Source: Martinezella lusitana
GTDB taxonomy: Bacteria > Pseudomonadota > Alphaproteobacteria > Rhizobiales > Rhizobiaceae
DNA: 64,000 nucleotides
Assembly (NCBI RefSeq): GCF_010668395.1
Contig: NZ_WUEY01000026.1
Span: 1 to 64,000, forward strand
Direction: 5' to 3'
In this document: positions 26,431 through 35,252 of the stretch, piece after piece
Layout: each line of letters starts with the position of its first letter
How positions within the stretch are numbered: position 1 is the stretch's first letter
Program-made: the position numbers and the translations under genes
The notes under the pieces: model-generated
What the model was told of the DNA's origin: nothing
Database searches by the model: none
Seen by the model: the letters and a program-made list of their open reading frames with translations, nothing else

Positions 26431-27636
26431 TGCTGTCCTACCCTCGGGACGCTGCAGCTTGAGCGTGAAGGCCGCAGCGATGGCGGCGGCGGCCGCACTC
26501 GCGATGATCGGGCCGAGATAAGTACCCGTGCGGTCGAACACGAAGCCGGCGGCAGTCGGACCGAGGAGAGCCGCGATACCGACGCCGGTATAGAGATAAC
26601 CGAGCATGGCGCCGATGTTGCGGGTGCCGAAAAGATCGGCTGCAACGGCGGGATAGAGACCGACACAGCCTCCATAGACCGCGCCGAAAACCACGGCGAA
26701 GATGGCGAGCATGGCAAAACCATCCGCGAAAGCCCACAGGACGAAAGAGGCGGCCACACCGGCGGTCAAGGCCGCGAGCATGCGCACCGCACCCAGACGA
26801 TCGCCAAGGCCCGCCAGCACGAAGCGCCCGAACACATTTCCAATGCCGATCAGAGCAATCAGGGTTGTCCCGGCGTCGAGCGGAAGGCCAAGATCGCGGG
26901 CGGCTGGAACGATATGGACGTAAGGGATGAAAATGCAGAAGGAGCCCAGAACGATAACAAGATAGAAAAGCGGGAACCCGGGCGTGCGCCAGGCGGCAAG
27001 CGGGCTGAGCGTCGCCGGCGTCGGTGTCGCCGTGTTCAAATCGGCGGCGGCGCGGCGGCGGCGAATGAGCATGGCGGCTGGAGGACCGACGACAGCGATC
27101 ACGGCGGCAAGCATGAGAAAGCAGCCGCGCCAGCCGAGATAGGGGATGAGACGACCGACGGTGAAGGGCAAGACGAGCGTTCCGAGCCCCAGGCCCGCCG
27201 TCGCGATGCCGGAAGCCCGGGCGCGTTGGCGGACGAACCAGGACTGCACGGCCCCGATTGCCGGCACATAGGACAGCCCGATGCCGATACCGACGCCGGC
27301 GCCATAAGCGACGTAAAGCATGGGAAGCGAGGTGGACCGGCTTGCCGCGACGTAACCGATGACCATCGCAATGACGCCGGCGGCGACGAGCCTGCTGGTC
27401 GACCACCGATCGGCAAGTGGCCCGGCGACCGCGCCCAGCGAATAGAAGATGAAGGCCCCGATCGAGAAGACCAGCGCGATCTCGCCGCGCGATGCATTGA
27501 ACTCGGCCGACAAACCCGGAAACAGCGCCGAAAAGGCGTAGGCGGAGCCAAAGGTGATGGCTGTCGTGGCATGCGCACCGGCAACGACACGCCAGCCATA
27601 TCGCGTGTCGGGTTCTTCTTGGCTAAACTGAAGCAT
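26425..27636 (-). CDS. MFS transporter (MCT/OFA-like carrier)
   Basis: 403 residues from ATG 27636 (MLQFSQEEPDTRYGWRVVAG), with 12 predicted spans. The YGWRVVAG opening, the GIGIGLSYVPAIGAVQSWF stretch and the central hydrophilic loop (RRRRAAADLN) resemble monocarboxylate or oxalate/formate-type carriers. The frame stays open to 28002, but that part has no membrane character. Convergent with the Mo hydroxylase operon; it could export or import its substrate or product. Confidence 0.82.
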   Translation of the reverse strand: MLQFSQEEPDTRYGWRVVAGAHATTAITFGSAYAFSALFPGLSAEFNASRGEIALVFSIGAFIFYSLGAVAGPLADRWSTSRLVAAGVIAMVIGYVAASRSTSLPMLYVAYGAGVGIGIGLSYVPAIGAVQSWFVRQRARASGIATAGLGLGTLVLPFTVGRLIPYLGWRGCFLMLAAVIAVVGPPAAMLIRRRRAAADLNTATPTPATLSPLAAWRTPGFPLFYLVIVLGSFCIFIPYVHIVPAARDLGLPLDAGTTLIALIGIGNVFGRFVLAGLGDRLGAVRMLAALTAGVAASFVLWAFADGFAMLAIFAVVFGAVYGGCVGLYPAVAADLFGTRNIGAMLGYLYTGVGIAALLGPTAAGFVFDRTGTYLGPIIASAAAAAIAAAFTLKLQRPEGRTAP

Positions 27637-28068
27637 GGGATTCCGTGTGGGGCTTGCTGCAAAAATCGCAATAGAAGTAGGCTTTTGCGACAGATAAATA
27701 CAGCAGCTTTTTGCGCCTGGAGTCAGGCTGCAAGTCGTCCGAAACGGCAATGGAAATGGACGCGAACATGGTCTTCGCAGTTCCTGCCGGACTGCTCCGA
27801 AGGCGGCGCGCAGCCCGACCGCACGGCCGCCGGCGAGACTTACCGTCTTAAAACGCGCACCTGCTTCAAAAGCCGCACTTCTATTCAATAGCGGGCCCAT
27901 GCGCGAGTGCATAACCTTGCGGGATAGTTGTTCAATAGCGGCCACACGGGAGGGAGTGGAACAGCAGGCGGCTGTGGGAAAGCAAACTGGCTCACTCAGC
28001 ATAAGCCGACCGCGCCTGCGCCGCCGCCCGCTCCGATTTCCGCCACAGATAATTCGAAGGTGCCTTGT

Positions 28069-28089
28069 CCCATGCCTTCAAGGCATGGG
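28069..28089. promoter_or_regulatory. 21-bp perfect dyad
   Basis: cccatgcctt, one centre base, then aaggcatggg: a 10-1-10 inverted repeat. Its compactness suggests an operator rather than a terminator, since the loop would be too tight in RNA. Confidence 0.45.
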
Positions 28090-28094
28090 GAAAG

Positions 28095-28112
28095 ACCTAC
28101 AAAGTCTTTTTC
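28095..28112 (+). promoter_or_regulatory. ACAAAGTCTTT motif, copy near the GST gene
   Basis: acctacaaagtctttttc matches 17 of 18 bases of the site in the divergent LysR/SDR promoter at 37.8 kb (read on its minus strand). It lies about 250 bases upstream of the GST start. A candidate binding site of the LysR protein encoded at 37886. Confidence 0.45.
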
Positions 28113-28365
28113 GGAAGAAGGCTAACGGCATAGATATGCAGCAACGGAATACGAGAGAAGTTGCTTACAGGCGATGTTCTCCATCCGGAAACATACGACG
28201 TTACAATAGTTTGCCGCCAGTGCATTGCAACATTTCCACGATACCCCATCGTCTGGCTGCTCCAGTCTTCTCATCCATGGACGGGCATCGGAAGATGCCG
28301 TGGCCCATGCCTCATCAAACATCTGAACCGCCTACCCGCTTAACTCGCAACAAGGAATACAGAAA

Positions 28366-28998
28366 ATGAAACTCTACCAATCGAAGGGCTCGCCGAACTC
28401 CCGCCGCGTCCGCATCCTGATCGCAGAAAAGGGCCTGGACGTCGAACTCGTTCCGGTGGACCTCGGCGCCAAGGAGCAGTTCTCCGACGCCTATCGGGCG
28501 ATCAATCCTCGCCAAGTCGTCCCGACCCTGGTGCTCGACAACGGCACGGCGATCGGCGAAGTGCCCGTCATACAGCGTTATCTCGATGAGGTGCATCCCG
28601 AGGTGCCACTGTTGGGCTCGCCCCCCGAAGAGCGCGCCATCGTCGGCATGTGGGACCGCCGCGTCGAGACGGAAGGCTTTGCTTCCGTCATGGAGGCTAT
28701 CCGCAACACGGTTGCCGGCTTGAAGGATCGGGCGATCGCAGGCCCGCATAACTATGCCCAAATCCCGGATCTTATCGAGCGCAGCAAGCAGCGGGTCGCC
28801 AACTTCTATTCCGATCTGGAAAGCCGTCTGCAGACCGCACCCTTCGTTGCCGGAGAGAAGTTCACGGTGGCCGACATCACGACGCTCGTGACCATCGATT
28901 TCGCGACCAATGCGATCTCCATGCCGATCCCGGACGGCGCTGCAGCCACGAAGGACTGGTATCAGAAGGTGTCCAGCCGCCCGAGCGCCCAGGCCTGA
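28366..28998 (+). CDS. Glutathione S-transferase
   Basis: 210 residues. An N-terminal thioredoxin-like domain (MKLYQSKGSPNSRRVRILIA; the conserved NPRQVVPTLVLDNGTAIGE carries the cis-Pro and glutathione contacts) is followed by an all-helical C-terminal domain with the family N-capping region FTVADITTLV. It conjugates or reduces electrophiles with glutathione in the cytoplasm. It opens the redox-enzyme island and lies downstream of the motif-rich region. Confidence 0.88.
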   Translation: MKLYQSKGSPNSRRVRILIAEKGLDVELVPVDLGAKEQFSDAYRAINPRQVVPTLVLDNGTAIGEVPVIQRYLDEVHPEVPLLGSPPEERAIVGMWDRRVETEGFASVMEAIRNTVAGLKDRAIAGPHNYAQIPDLIERSKQRVANFYSDLESRLQTAPFVAGEKFTVADITTLVTIDFATNAISMPIPDGAAATKDWYQKVSSRPSAQA

Positions 28999-29363
28999 GG
29001 CGTTCGCCATCCCCGAGGAGTCGTCACGCATTGTCGGCTCCTCGACCCTTTGGATCAGGGCGGTCAGCGGCCTGCCAAACACTGGCTCGCCACCAACGCA
29101 ACGGCATCCTTCCGTGGTAACCGAATGCGCCGGGGCTTCCCGATCCGGGCAAATCGTCCAGTCTCCATCCTATCGATGATCCTGCGGCGTCGTTGCGGCG
29201 AATACAGGCCCCTGCGCTCAGATTGGCCGGCGGAGGCTTTTTCGACCGGAGACACGCGATCTGGCCTGGCGAGGTCCACCTTCCAATTCGAAGCCATCGA
29301 CCATGTTCGCAGGCGGGCCGGCCGTCCCTCATTTCCGTTTCGGCATTTTTGGAAACCGGTCGC
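28999..29363. other. Intergenic region with a weak hairpin
   Basis: 365 bases with no convincing gene. A stem at 29015-29023 pairing with 29035-29043 (gaggag/ctcctc core, one G-T pair) lies 17 bases after the GST stop and may end its transcript, although no T tract follows. The rest shows nothing recognisable. Confidence 0.4.
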
Positions 29364-29792
29364 TTAAACAGCGAGGTTTTTGAGTCCGTGGTCGATTTTC
29401 AAGCTGTCCAGCAGCGCTTGGGGTTCGAAATATGCCACCCATATGTCGATCGCAAGTCCGTTGCGGACTGTCCAATGTTCGGAAATCTTGATCATGTCAT
29501 CTCGGCCGGTGAGACCGAAGTTGCAAAGCGCGACGGCCTTCTCGCCATCCGCAAAGAAGACGTCGTAGCTGAAGCGGCCGAAGTCGAGGACGTCGGGCAA
29601 GTTCGGAAGGACCTGATCGCGGAAGAAGGCGCCACCATGATGCACACCGCCCCACGGAAGATAGTTCGGCGCAGTGGTGATGAAGTCGGGATGGAGATAG
29701 GGAGCAAAGTCCGTCAGCCTCTTCTGCACGCCGGCCTGGTAATAGGCATCGACGACGGTAAGCGTCTCGCTGGTTTTCGAATGTACGGCCAT
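29364..29792 (-). CDS. NTF2-like (SnoaL-type) protein
   Basis: 142 residues with the cone-shaped NTF2 fold pattern (TVVDAYYQAGVQKRL, HPDFITTAPNYLPWGGVHHG, KISEHWTVRNGLAIDIWVAYF). Such proteins act as small isomerases or hydrolases or bind small ligands; no catalytic assignment is possible. It stands alone on the minus strand with its own promoter region containing two dyads. Confidence 0.75.
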   Translation of the reverse strand: MAVHSKTSETLTVVDAYYQAGVQKRLTDFAPYLHPDFITTAPNYLPWGGVHHGGAFFRDQVLPNLPDVLDFGRFSYDVFFADGEKAVALCNFGLTGRDDMIKISEHWTVRNGLAIDIWVAYFEPQALLDSLKIDHGLKNLAV

Positions 29793-29889
29793 AGGGCAAT
29801 CCTCGCTGGTGGTCGGCTATGGGAAGCGGACCAGGTCCATGTCTCGTTTTCGTGGCTGCAAAGTAGGCTGACGCACATCGGAATGATTG

Positions 29890-29928
29890 AAAGCTCATCG
29901 CAGCTTTAGAATTTTCCGAACTGAAAAT
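29890..29928. promoter_or_regulatory. Two adjacent 6-6-6 inverted repeats upstream of the NTF2-like gene
   Basis: aaagct-N6-agcttt (29890-29907) and attttc-N6-gaaaat (29911-29928) lie about 100 to 135 bases upstream of the start at 29792. Their spacing resembles operators of LysR- or HxlR-type dimers. Confidence 0.45.
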
Positions 29929-30046
29929 GCCTTGCCTGCGCTGGCGGGCTACCATCCGTTTTGGAGTTCTTGCAGTGAATCTGCCTGCCGTTGTGAAGAG
30001 CCTGCAATCGACTCTTCGCCAATCGATACCGCGCATAGGTTTCGAG

Positions 30047-30346
30047 CTATGAGGCCGCCTTTAGAATATGGACCGTAAGGTGGGCGAGATGCGGTTTCAC
30101 CGTTTGAAGGAATAGACCGAGGTTTGCGCCCTTGTTGTGCGCATCCAGAGCTTCGGAAGACGTCCACTTTTCGACCACCATGAACGAGTCAGCGCCTATC
30201 CGGTCTCCACCATCCGCATCGACCAGCGGCTGATATTCGATGCATCCTTCCTCCTCGAGGACGAGCGGTCGCATCTTGTTGAACGCTGCGAGGACAAACT
30301 CGCGTTGGCCAGGACTTGCGGTCAGCATTGCCACAACATGTATCAT
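30047..30346 (-). CDS. Antibiotic-biosynthesis monooxygenase (ABM) domain protein, copy 1
   Basis: 99 residues from ATG 30346 (MIHVVAMLTASPGQREFVLA). A single ABM/YgiN-like ferredoxin-like fold: GCIEYQPLVDAD, FMVVEKWTSSEALDAHN and the C-terminal strand LTVHIL. Relatives oxidise quinols or polyketides without a cofactor, as dimers. It is about one third identical by eye to the 43789 gene and shares its promoter motif. Confidence 0.85.
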   Translation of the reverse strand: MIHVVAMLTASPGQREFVLAAFNKMRPLVLEEEGCIEYQPLVDADGGDRIGADSFMVVEKWTSSEALDAHNKGANLGLFLQTVKPHLAHLTVHILKAAS

Positions 30347-30400
30347 TGGGTGATCCCTTATGACCTCCTTCAAACTGCGTACACGTTGGCGGCGGCACGC

Positions 30401-30416
30401 TATTGAAGGATCTTGA
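30401..30416 (-). promoter_or_regulatory. TCAA-N5-TTCAATA motif before ABM copy 1
   Basis: Read on the minus strand: tcaagatccttcaata, continuing as gcg (to 30398). It ends 54 bases before the ATG at 30346. The same pattern stands 50 and 52 bases before the two other ABM genes, so it is a promoter element or operator. Confidence 0.6.
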
Positions 30417-30562
30417 TCGAAAATCGAGTAGCCTTGATACCGGCGTACCATGGCACGCGCGGATATAGCCAAAGAAGATGCAGCAAAAGCCGCTCCGTCC
30501 GGCCGACAACACGGATGGTCATTTTGAGCGACCGGGACTTTTCGATCCGGACGGAGTATCGT

Positions 30563-30937
30563 CTACCCGACTGCCATGTTGAGACGTGATCCGGGTGTCG
30601 CCGCTGACGGCTTCCGGCCGGTTTCCTGATCCGCGGAAGCCGGTTCTCCGCCAAACTGATAAATCGTGAGGATCGCGACGTGGCTGGCGACAAGGGCGAA
30701 GATGTCTGCCACTTCGGCAGACTTTCGCAGCCTTTCGAAGGTCTCCGCGGACCGCCATCCAAGGGATATCGAAATCGGCCGCCCCCACTCGGGCTCCTGA
30801 GGTTCACCATCCGCCCTCACATCGAACCAGATGCATTCCGGGTTCGCCCTGACGGCGTCTGCCACGCGGTCCAGAAAGCGCAGCAACGGCTGCGTTCTGC
30901 CGGGCCGTACGCGGGCATCTACCACAAGCTCTATCAT
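30563..30937 (-). CDS. ABM domain protein, copy 2 (long form)
   Basis: 124 residues from ATG 30937 (MIELVVDARVRPGRTQPLLR). It has the ABM core (NPECIWFDVRADGEPQEPEWGRPI, ISLGWRSAETFERLRKSAEV, AILTIYQF) with a roughly 25-residue polar tail (ASADQETGRKPSAA) missing from the two other copies. Diverged from copies 1 and 3, so an old duplication. Probably a separate transcript with its own motif upstream. Confidence 0.72.
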   Translation of the reverse strand: MIELVVDARVRPGRTQPLLRFLDRVADAVRANPECIWFDVRADGEPQEPEWGRPISISLGWRSAETFERLRKSAEVADIFALVASHVAILTIYQFGGEPASADQETGRKPSAATPGSRLNMAVG

Positions 30938-30987
30938 GGCGAGTTCCTTTAACCTTCGGGGCATACTGACAGCAGGACGGTCGGCGC

Positions 30988-31003
30988 TATTGAAGACTCT
31001 TGA
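30988..31003 (-). promoter_or_regulatory. TCAA-N5-TTCAATA motif before ABM copy 2
   Basis: Minus strand tcaagagtcttcaata followed by gcg (to 30985); 17 of 19 bases equal copy 1. It ends 50 bases before the ATG at 30937. Confidence 0.6.
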
Positions 31004-31346
31004 GGTAGAATCCATTCCGCCTCGTCGCGGTTCCCGGAAGCCGGCGGAAAGCCTGACATCGTGTTTGAGACCAGCCTCATCCGTGTCTCGATCCACAAGC
31101 CCGAACCATGGCGGCGATGGATCGGAAGAGCAGCCGTGGCAATATATTCCGGGCCATCCCCAGTATCCCATTGCGCCGGCTTCATCAGCAGTCAGGCCCT
31201 CGATCTTAACGACGAGCAGCAGTGACATCATGAATAGCCATGCCTCGCCGGCATGACTGCCAACCAACAAAGTCTTTCACTAACAGACTGGAAAACAATA
31301 GCTTTTCCCTCAGGGAAATCATCCCTGGATAGAAGGAAACAGAACT
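31004..31346. promoter_or_regulatory. Divergent promoter region with LysR-like and dyad motifs
   Basis: No gene. It contains the ACAAAGTCTTT site at 31257-31277 (18 of 21 positions match 37835-37855 read in reverse), then gactggaaaac (31286-31296) and the dyad tttccct-c-agggaaa (31304-31318). All lie within 90 bases upstream of the SDR start at 31347. Confidence 0.5.
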
Positions 31347-32090
31347 ATGGGAAAGCTCTCAGGTAAAACAGCGCTCGTGACGGGCGCCTCTCGCGGCATC
31401 GGCCGCTCGGCCGCCCTAGCGCTTGCGGATGCGGGCGCCACGGTGCTCGTTCATTACTCTCAAGCCGGGCCGGAAGCCGACGCCGTCGTCACTGAAATTC
31501 GCAGCAAGGGCGGCAAAGCCGAAAAGCTCAAGGCCGATCTTTCCACCGCGAATGGCCCGTTCGAACTCGCCGAACAGGTCAAGAAAGTCACCGGCCGGCT
31601 CGACGTTCTCGTAGCAAATGCGGGCGTCTCCAAGGCCGCATCCATCGAGGAAACCCGCGTCGAAGACTTCGACCACCAGTTCGCGGTGAACGTTCGCGCA
31701 CCGTTCTTCCTCGTGCAACAGCTCTTGCCGATCCTTGGAGAGTCCTCCAGCGTCGTGCTGGTGTCTTCACTGGCCGCTCATGCGGCTGTCGGAAACCTTC
31801 CGGCATATGCCGCAACGAAGGGCGCGATCGACACTCTGGTCAAGCATTTCGCATCCGCCCTCGGTTCGCGCGGCATCCGCGTGAACGCGGTTGCTCCGGG
31901 CGTCGTCGCCACCGACATGTCGAACTTCGCCAAGACCGAAGCCGGCAAGGAATTCACCCTTGGGATCCAGGCGATCAAGCGGGTCGCGCAGCCGGTCGAT
32001 ATCAGCGGTGCGATTGCGTTTCTCGCATCCGACGATTCCCAATGGATCACGGGCGACACACTCCGCGTCGATGGCGGCTCGAAGCTCTAA
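31347..32090 (+). CDS. Short-chain dehydrogenase/reductase (SDR), FabG-like, copy 1
   Basis: 247 residues. Cofactor motif TGASRGIG near residue 13, NAG in VLVANAG, and the catalytic Tyr/Lys in YAATKGAIDTL, with the active Ser in VVLVSSLAAHA. Arg16 and a basic pocket favour NADPH. About as similar to the SDR at 35253 as to general FabG proteins. Monocistronic, with an operator-rich promoter. Confidence 0.9.
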   Translation: MGKLSGKTALVTGASRGIGRSAALALADAGATVLVHYSQAGPEADAVVTEIRSKGGKAEKLKADLSTANGPFELAEQVKKVTGRLDVLVANAGVSKAASIEETRVEDFDHQFAVNVRAPFFLVQQLLPILGESSSVVLVSSLAAHAAVGNLPAYAATKGAIDTLVKHFASALGSRGIRVNAVAPGVVATDMSNFAKTEAGKEFTLGIQAIKRVAQPVDISGAIAFLASDDSQWITGDTLRVDGGSKL

Positions 32091-32706
32091 AGACAAGCCT
32101 CCCACATCTGCGGCAGTCCAGGGTGGGAGACGATCGCAAGAAAACTGGCTGCCGGCGGCACGGTGGAAGCGTTGTCCGAGATGCGCGGAAAAGCCGGACT
32201 GCCGAAAGTGGGGTTCGTCCCTCGATGCCGCCGTTTCGCGGCCTTACTCCAAGGCAACCTATCAAAAGATGGCCAGCCCTACTTAGGCGGTCTTGGATGA
32301 TGAACTCCCTATCTGCCGATTTGATCCCCTGCCCCCAGGTCGCAGGCTCGCCCTCCCCCACCCGTCAAAGATAATCGACACCCACAGATAGCGACGTTGT
32401 CGACCGATATCATCACCATCTATCAGCACAGTTCCCTCGCAAGAGACGGGTGCGTTGGGTTCGGCACGTCAACTGCGCCTGCGGCCGAAACGCGGAGGTC
32501 GATCCGTGGCGGAATGGAGCAGCTGGCGCAGGAGCATGCGCGGCACCGGCTACCACCAGCGCATATGCCGGCATCCAATCAGCAAACGTTGGAGGAAGCT
32601 ATTTGCAAAAAAAGCTCGGTGGCAGCCCGATGCCAAACCATCTGATGCTCGTGTCCACGAGACGCGCGCTTTGGGCGCGCGTCTCGTCCGTCAAGGCATC
32701 CGGCGA
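32091..32706. other. Intergenic region with a GC-rich hairpin
   Basis: 616 bases between convergent genes. The overlapping short frames here have no family resemblance and no usable ribosome sites. The only clear structure is a 12-bp hairpin at 32658-32686 (cgagacgcgcgc, loop tttgg), 20 bases after the stop of the leftward Old Yellow Enzyme gene. Confidence 0.45.
32658..32686 (-). terminator. 12-bp GC-rich hairpin after the Old Yellow Enzyme gene
   Basis: 32658-32669 pairs perfectly with 32675-32686. No T tract follows in either direction, so termination would be partial or Rho-assisted. Confidence 0.45.
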
Positions 32707-33825
32707 CTATTCGGCCGCGAGCGCCTTCAGGAAGGGATAGTCTGTGTATCCCTTCTCGGTTCCACCATAGAAGGTGTCGCGATCATAGCGGTTCAAGGCC
32801 GCCCCGGCGCGGAGGCGCTCCGGTAGATCGGGATTGGCGATGAAGTGACGTCCGAAGGCAACGAGATCGGCATCACCCGAAGCGATCACGGCTTCGGCTT
32901 TCTGGCCGTCGTAGCCGCCCGCGGAAATGATCGGCGCCGAGAAGAGCTTCCGCAGCCGGGCAGTGGCGATCGGGTGCTCCATGCGCTCGACATCTTGCGA
33001 GCCTTTTACGCGTGGCTCGACGATGTGGAGGTATGACATGTCGAGCTGGTCGAGACGCCTGGCGACATGATCGAACAGGCTTTCCGGATCGCTATCGCCC
33101 ATTCCATTGAAGGTGCCGCTCGGCGAAAGACGGACACCGAACCGTTTCGCGCCCCAGACGGATTTGACGGCCGTGGCGACATCGAGCAGGAACTGCGCGC
33201 GCTTCTCGACTCCGCCTCCGTAGCGGTCCGTCCGCTTGTTGGAGATGTCCTGAAGGAATTGGTCCGGCAGGTAACCATTGGCGGCATGGATTTCGACACC
33301 ATCGAAATCAGCCGCCACGGCGCGGGCCGCAGCCGCGCGGTAGAGTTCGACGACGTCTTGAATCTCGTCTTCGGAGAGCGCCCGTGGGGGCGTCGCCGGG
33401 ACCCAGCCGTTCCGCGTGTAGGCAAGGCCGTCATAAGGAACAGCGCTCGGCGCGACTGGAACGCGGCCTCCGTTCAGATCCTCATGGGAGGTACGTCCGA
33501 CATGCCAAAGCTGAAGATAGATGCGGCCGCCCTGGGCGTGAACCGCCTGTGTGATCCGAGACCATCCGGCGACCTGTTCGTCGTTATAGATGCCGGGCGC
33601 GCCCAGATAGCCGCGGTTGTCGGGGGTTATCGTCGTAGCCTCGCTGATGATCAGGCCGCCGTCGCTGGCGCGTTGCTTGTAGTATTCGACCATCAGATCC
33701 CCTGGAACGTCGGTGTCGAGGTTGGCGCGCAAGCGCGTCAGCGGCGCCATCACCACTCGATGCTTGAGGTCCATTTCGCCGATCCGGACCGGCGAGAACA
33801 GGCCGTGTTCTGATTGCAGACTCAT
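32707..33825 (-). CDS. Old Yellow Enzyme (NemA-like alkene reductase), copy 1
   Basis: 372 residues from ATG 33825 (aaggag upstream). FMN TIM barrel with LFSPVRIGEMDLKHRVVMAPLTR, LQLWHVGRTSH, the intact substrate-binding motif VEIHAANGYLPDQFL (His, Asn and Tyr all present) and a C-terminal phosphate site near DADLVAFGRHFIANPDL. It reduces activated C=C bonds, quinones or nitro groups with NAD(P)H. Compare the second copy at 56321, where the motif is changed. Confidence 0.92.
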   Translation of the reverse strand: MSLQSEHGLFSPVRIGEMDLKHRVVMAPLTRLRANLDTDVPGDLMVEYYKQRASDGGLIISEATTITPDNRGYLGAPGIYNDEQVAGWSRITQAVHAQGGRIYLQLWHVGRTSHEDLNGGRVPVAPSAVPYDGLAYTRNGWVPATPPRALSEDEIQDVVELYRAAAARAVAADFDGVEIHAANGYLPDQFLQDISNKRTDRYGGGVEKRAQFLLDVATAVKSVWGAKRFGVRLSPSGTFNGMGDSDPESLFDHVARRLDQLDMSYLHIVEPRVKGSQDVERMEHPIATARLRKLFSAPIISAGGYDGQKAEAVIASGDADLVAFGRHFIANPDLPERLRAGAALNRYDRDTFYGGTEKGYTDYPFLKALAAE

Positions 33826-34024
33826 CTTCTTTCTCCTTGGATTGCAGTGATTTGCGTTGAAATCTCGGGATGCCGGGGGTGTCACTTACGCAGCAGCGTC
33901 GAATTGTGGAGGCTGTGCCTCCGATCGGTGCTCAGCCGGAACCCGGTCACACCGAATGGATTGGCTTGAGGTTATGTCTCGATGGATGGAACCGGCGGCC
34001 GTCATGACCGCCGGTGACGGGCAG

Positions 34025-35206
34025 CTAGGCGACCTCGGCGACGTCGATCTTGGCGGAGACGCGCCCGAGGGTCAGGACCGTGAGCAGCGACAGGGCCGAT
34101 AGCGTTCCCCCGATATACATCGCATTGAGCAGGCCCAGCTGGTCGACGACCACTCCCCCGACGAACGAGCCGACGGCGATGGAGATCTGGAAATTCGCGA
34201 CGAACAGAGCCATCCCGCCTTCGGCAACGTTGGGAGCCGCCTTGGCCATCCACATCTGCAAAGCGACAGGCATGGCGCCGTAGGACAGGCCCCAGATCGC
34301 CAGCAGCGCCAGCGTGCCCACCTGCGATGTTCCGACCACCGGCAACAAGAACATCGGCAGCATCAGGAAGACGATCGTCGCAATGAACGTCTTTCGGATG
34401 CTGCGTGAGGCACCCGCGCCGCCTGCGAAATTGCCGGCCAGACCGATCGCGGTATAACCAAGGAGGATCGAGGAGATGGCGCCGCCACCGAAGCCTGAAA
34501 TCTGCGCCAGAAAGGGCGTGACGTAGGTATATGTGGCGAACTGCGCAACGAGCACGAGAAACATCGCGGCCAGCCCTATGCGGCCTTGCTGCGTCTGCGC
34601 GATTCCCAGCAGATCGGATGGGCGGACGCGCTGCTGGACCTCAAGCTTCGGCAGCGAGCAGATCTGCGCGACGAACGCGAGAACGGAGATCGCAAGCGCG
34701 GCTCCGAAGGCCGCCCGCCAGCCGACGACATCGCCGATGAGTGCGCCCGCCGGGCCGCCGATCAGCATCCCGAGCGACACGCCCGCGAAGATGATCGAGG
34801 TGGCCCGCCCGACCTGGCTCTCCTCGACAAGACGCCCGCCCAGGCCCGCGCCAATGGCCCAGAAGCCGCCCAGGCCGACGCCGAACAATATGCGGCCGAA
34901 AATGAGGACCATGAAGTTCGGGGCGATCATGGATACCAGATTGGAGATCGCCAAAAGAAACGACAGACCCAGCAGCACCAGGCGCCGGTCGTGGTTCTTG
35001 ATCGCCACGGTCACGAAGGGCGCGGCGACGGCTGCCAGGAGACCGGGTGCCGTCACCATCAGGCCGGCGGTACCTTCAGAGACGTCGAGCCCGTCGCCGA
35101 TATAGCGCAACAGGCCGACCGGGAGGAATTCGGTCGTGCAGAAGACGGTTGCGCTGAGAGCGACGGCAAACACGCCCAACCAGTTCGAATTTTTATCCTG
35201 CGACAT
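34025..35206 (-). CDS. MFS drug-type efflux transporter, copy 1 (AraJ/DHA1-like)
   Basis: 393 residues from ATG 35206, with 12 spans. ATVFCTTEFLPVGLLRYIGD in span 1 and GRILFGVGLGGFWAIGAGLG are typical of the DHA1 arabinose/chloramphenicol exporter group. Same strand as the SDR at 35253 (46-base gap), so co-transcribed with the reductases. A likely exporter of the compound that induces the set. Confidence 0.87.
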   Translation of the reverse strand: MSQDKNSNWLGVFAVALSATVFCTTEFLPVGLLRYIGDGLDVSEGTAGLMVTAPGLLAAVAAPFVTVAIKNHDRRLVLLGLSFLLAISNLVSMIAPNFMVLIFGRILFGVGLGGFWAIGAGLGGRLVEESQVGRATSIIFAGVSLGMLIGGPAGALIGDVVGWRAAFGAALAISVLAFVAQICSLPKLEVQQRVRPSDLLGIAQTQQGRIGLAAMFLVLVAQFATYTYVTPFLAQISGFGGGAISSILLGYTAIGLAGNFAGGAGASRSIRKTFIATIVFLMLPMFLLPVVGTSQVGTLALLAIWGLSYGAMPVALQMWMAKAAPNVAEGGMALFVANFQISIAVGSFVGGVVVDQLGLLNAMYIGGTLSALSLLTVLTLGRVSAKIDVAEVA

Positions 35207-35252
35207 AGGTAGATATCCTTTGCATTTGAGCCCGACGCACGGCGGCGTGCGT

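Larger units (their letters stand above)
27637..28365. promoter_or_regulatory. 729-bp intergenic regulatory region rich in shared motifs
   Basis: No gene is supported here. It contains TTCAATAGCG twice (27884-27893 and 27929-27938), the first within the palindrome ctatt-c-aatag. It also has a 21-bp dyad at 28069-28089 and an AAAGAC-N7-GTCTTT dyad at 28091-28109 whose right half matches the LysR promoter at 37.8 kb. Probably the control region for the GST gene at 28366, and perhaps for the MFS gene. Confidence 0.5.

Noticed and set aside
26413..27891. 492-codon plus-strand frame across the MFS gene
   Set aside because: Very rich in Arg, Asp and Glu without hydrophobic pattern; the minus strand encodes 12 membrane spans.
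27637..28002. Upstream extension of the leftward MFS frame
   Set aside because: No membrane or domain character and several Cys/Pro-rich stretches; the MFS start motif lies at 27636.
27899..28369. 156-codon frame before the GST gene
   Set aside because: No family resemblance, no ribosome site, and it crosses several dyads; more likely regulatory DNA.
32397..32826. Overlapping short frames in the 616-bp gap before the first Old Yellow Enzyme gene
   Set aside because: Three overlapping readings of the same bases with biased composition and no plausible start.
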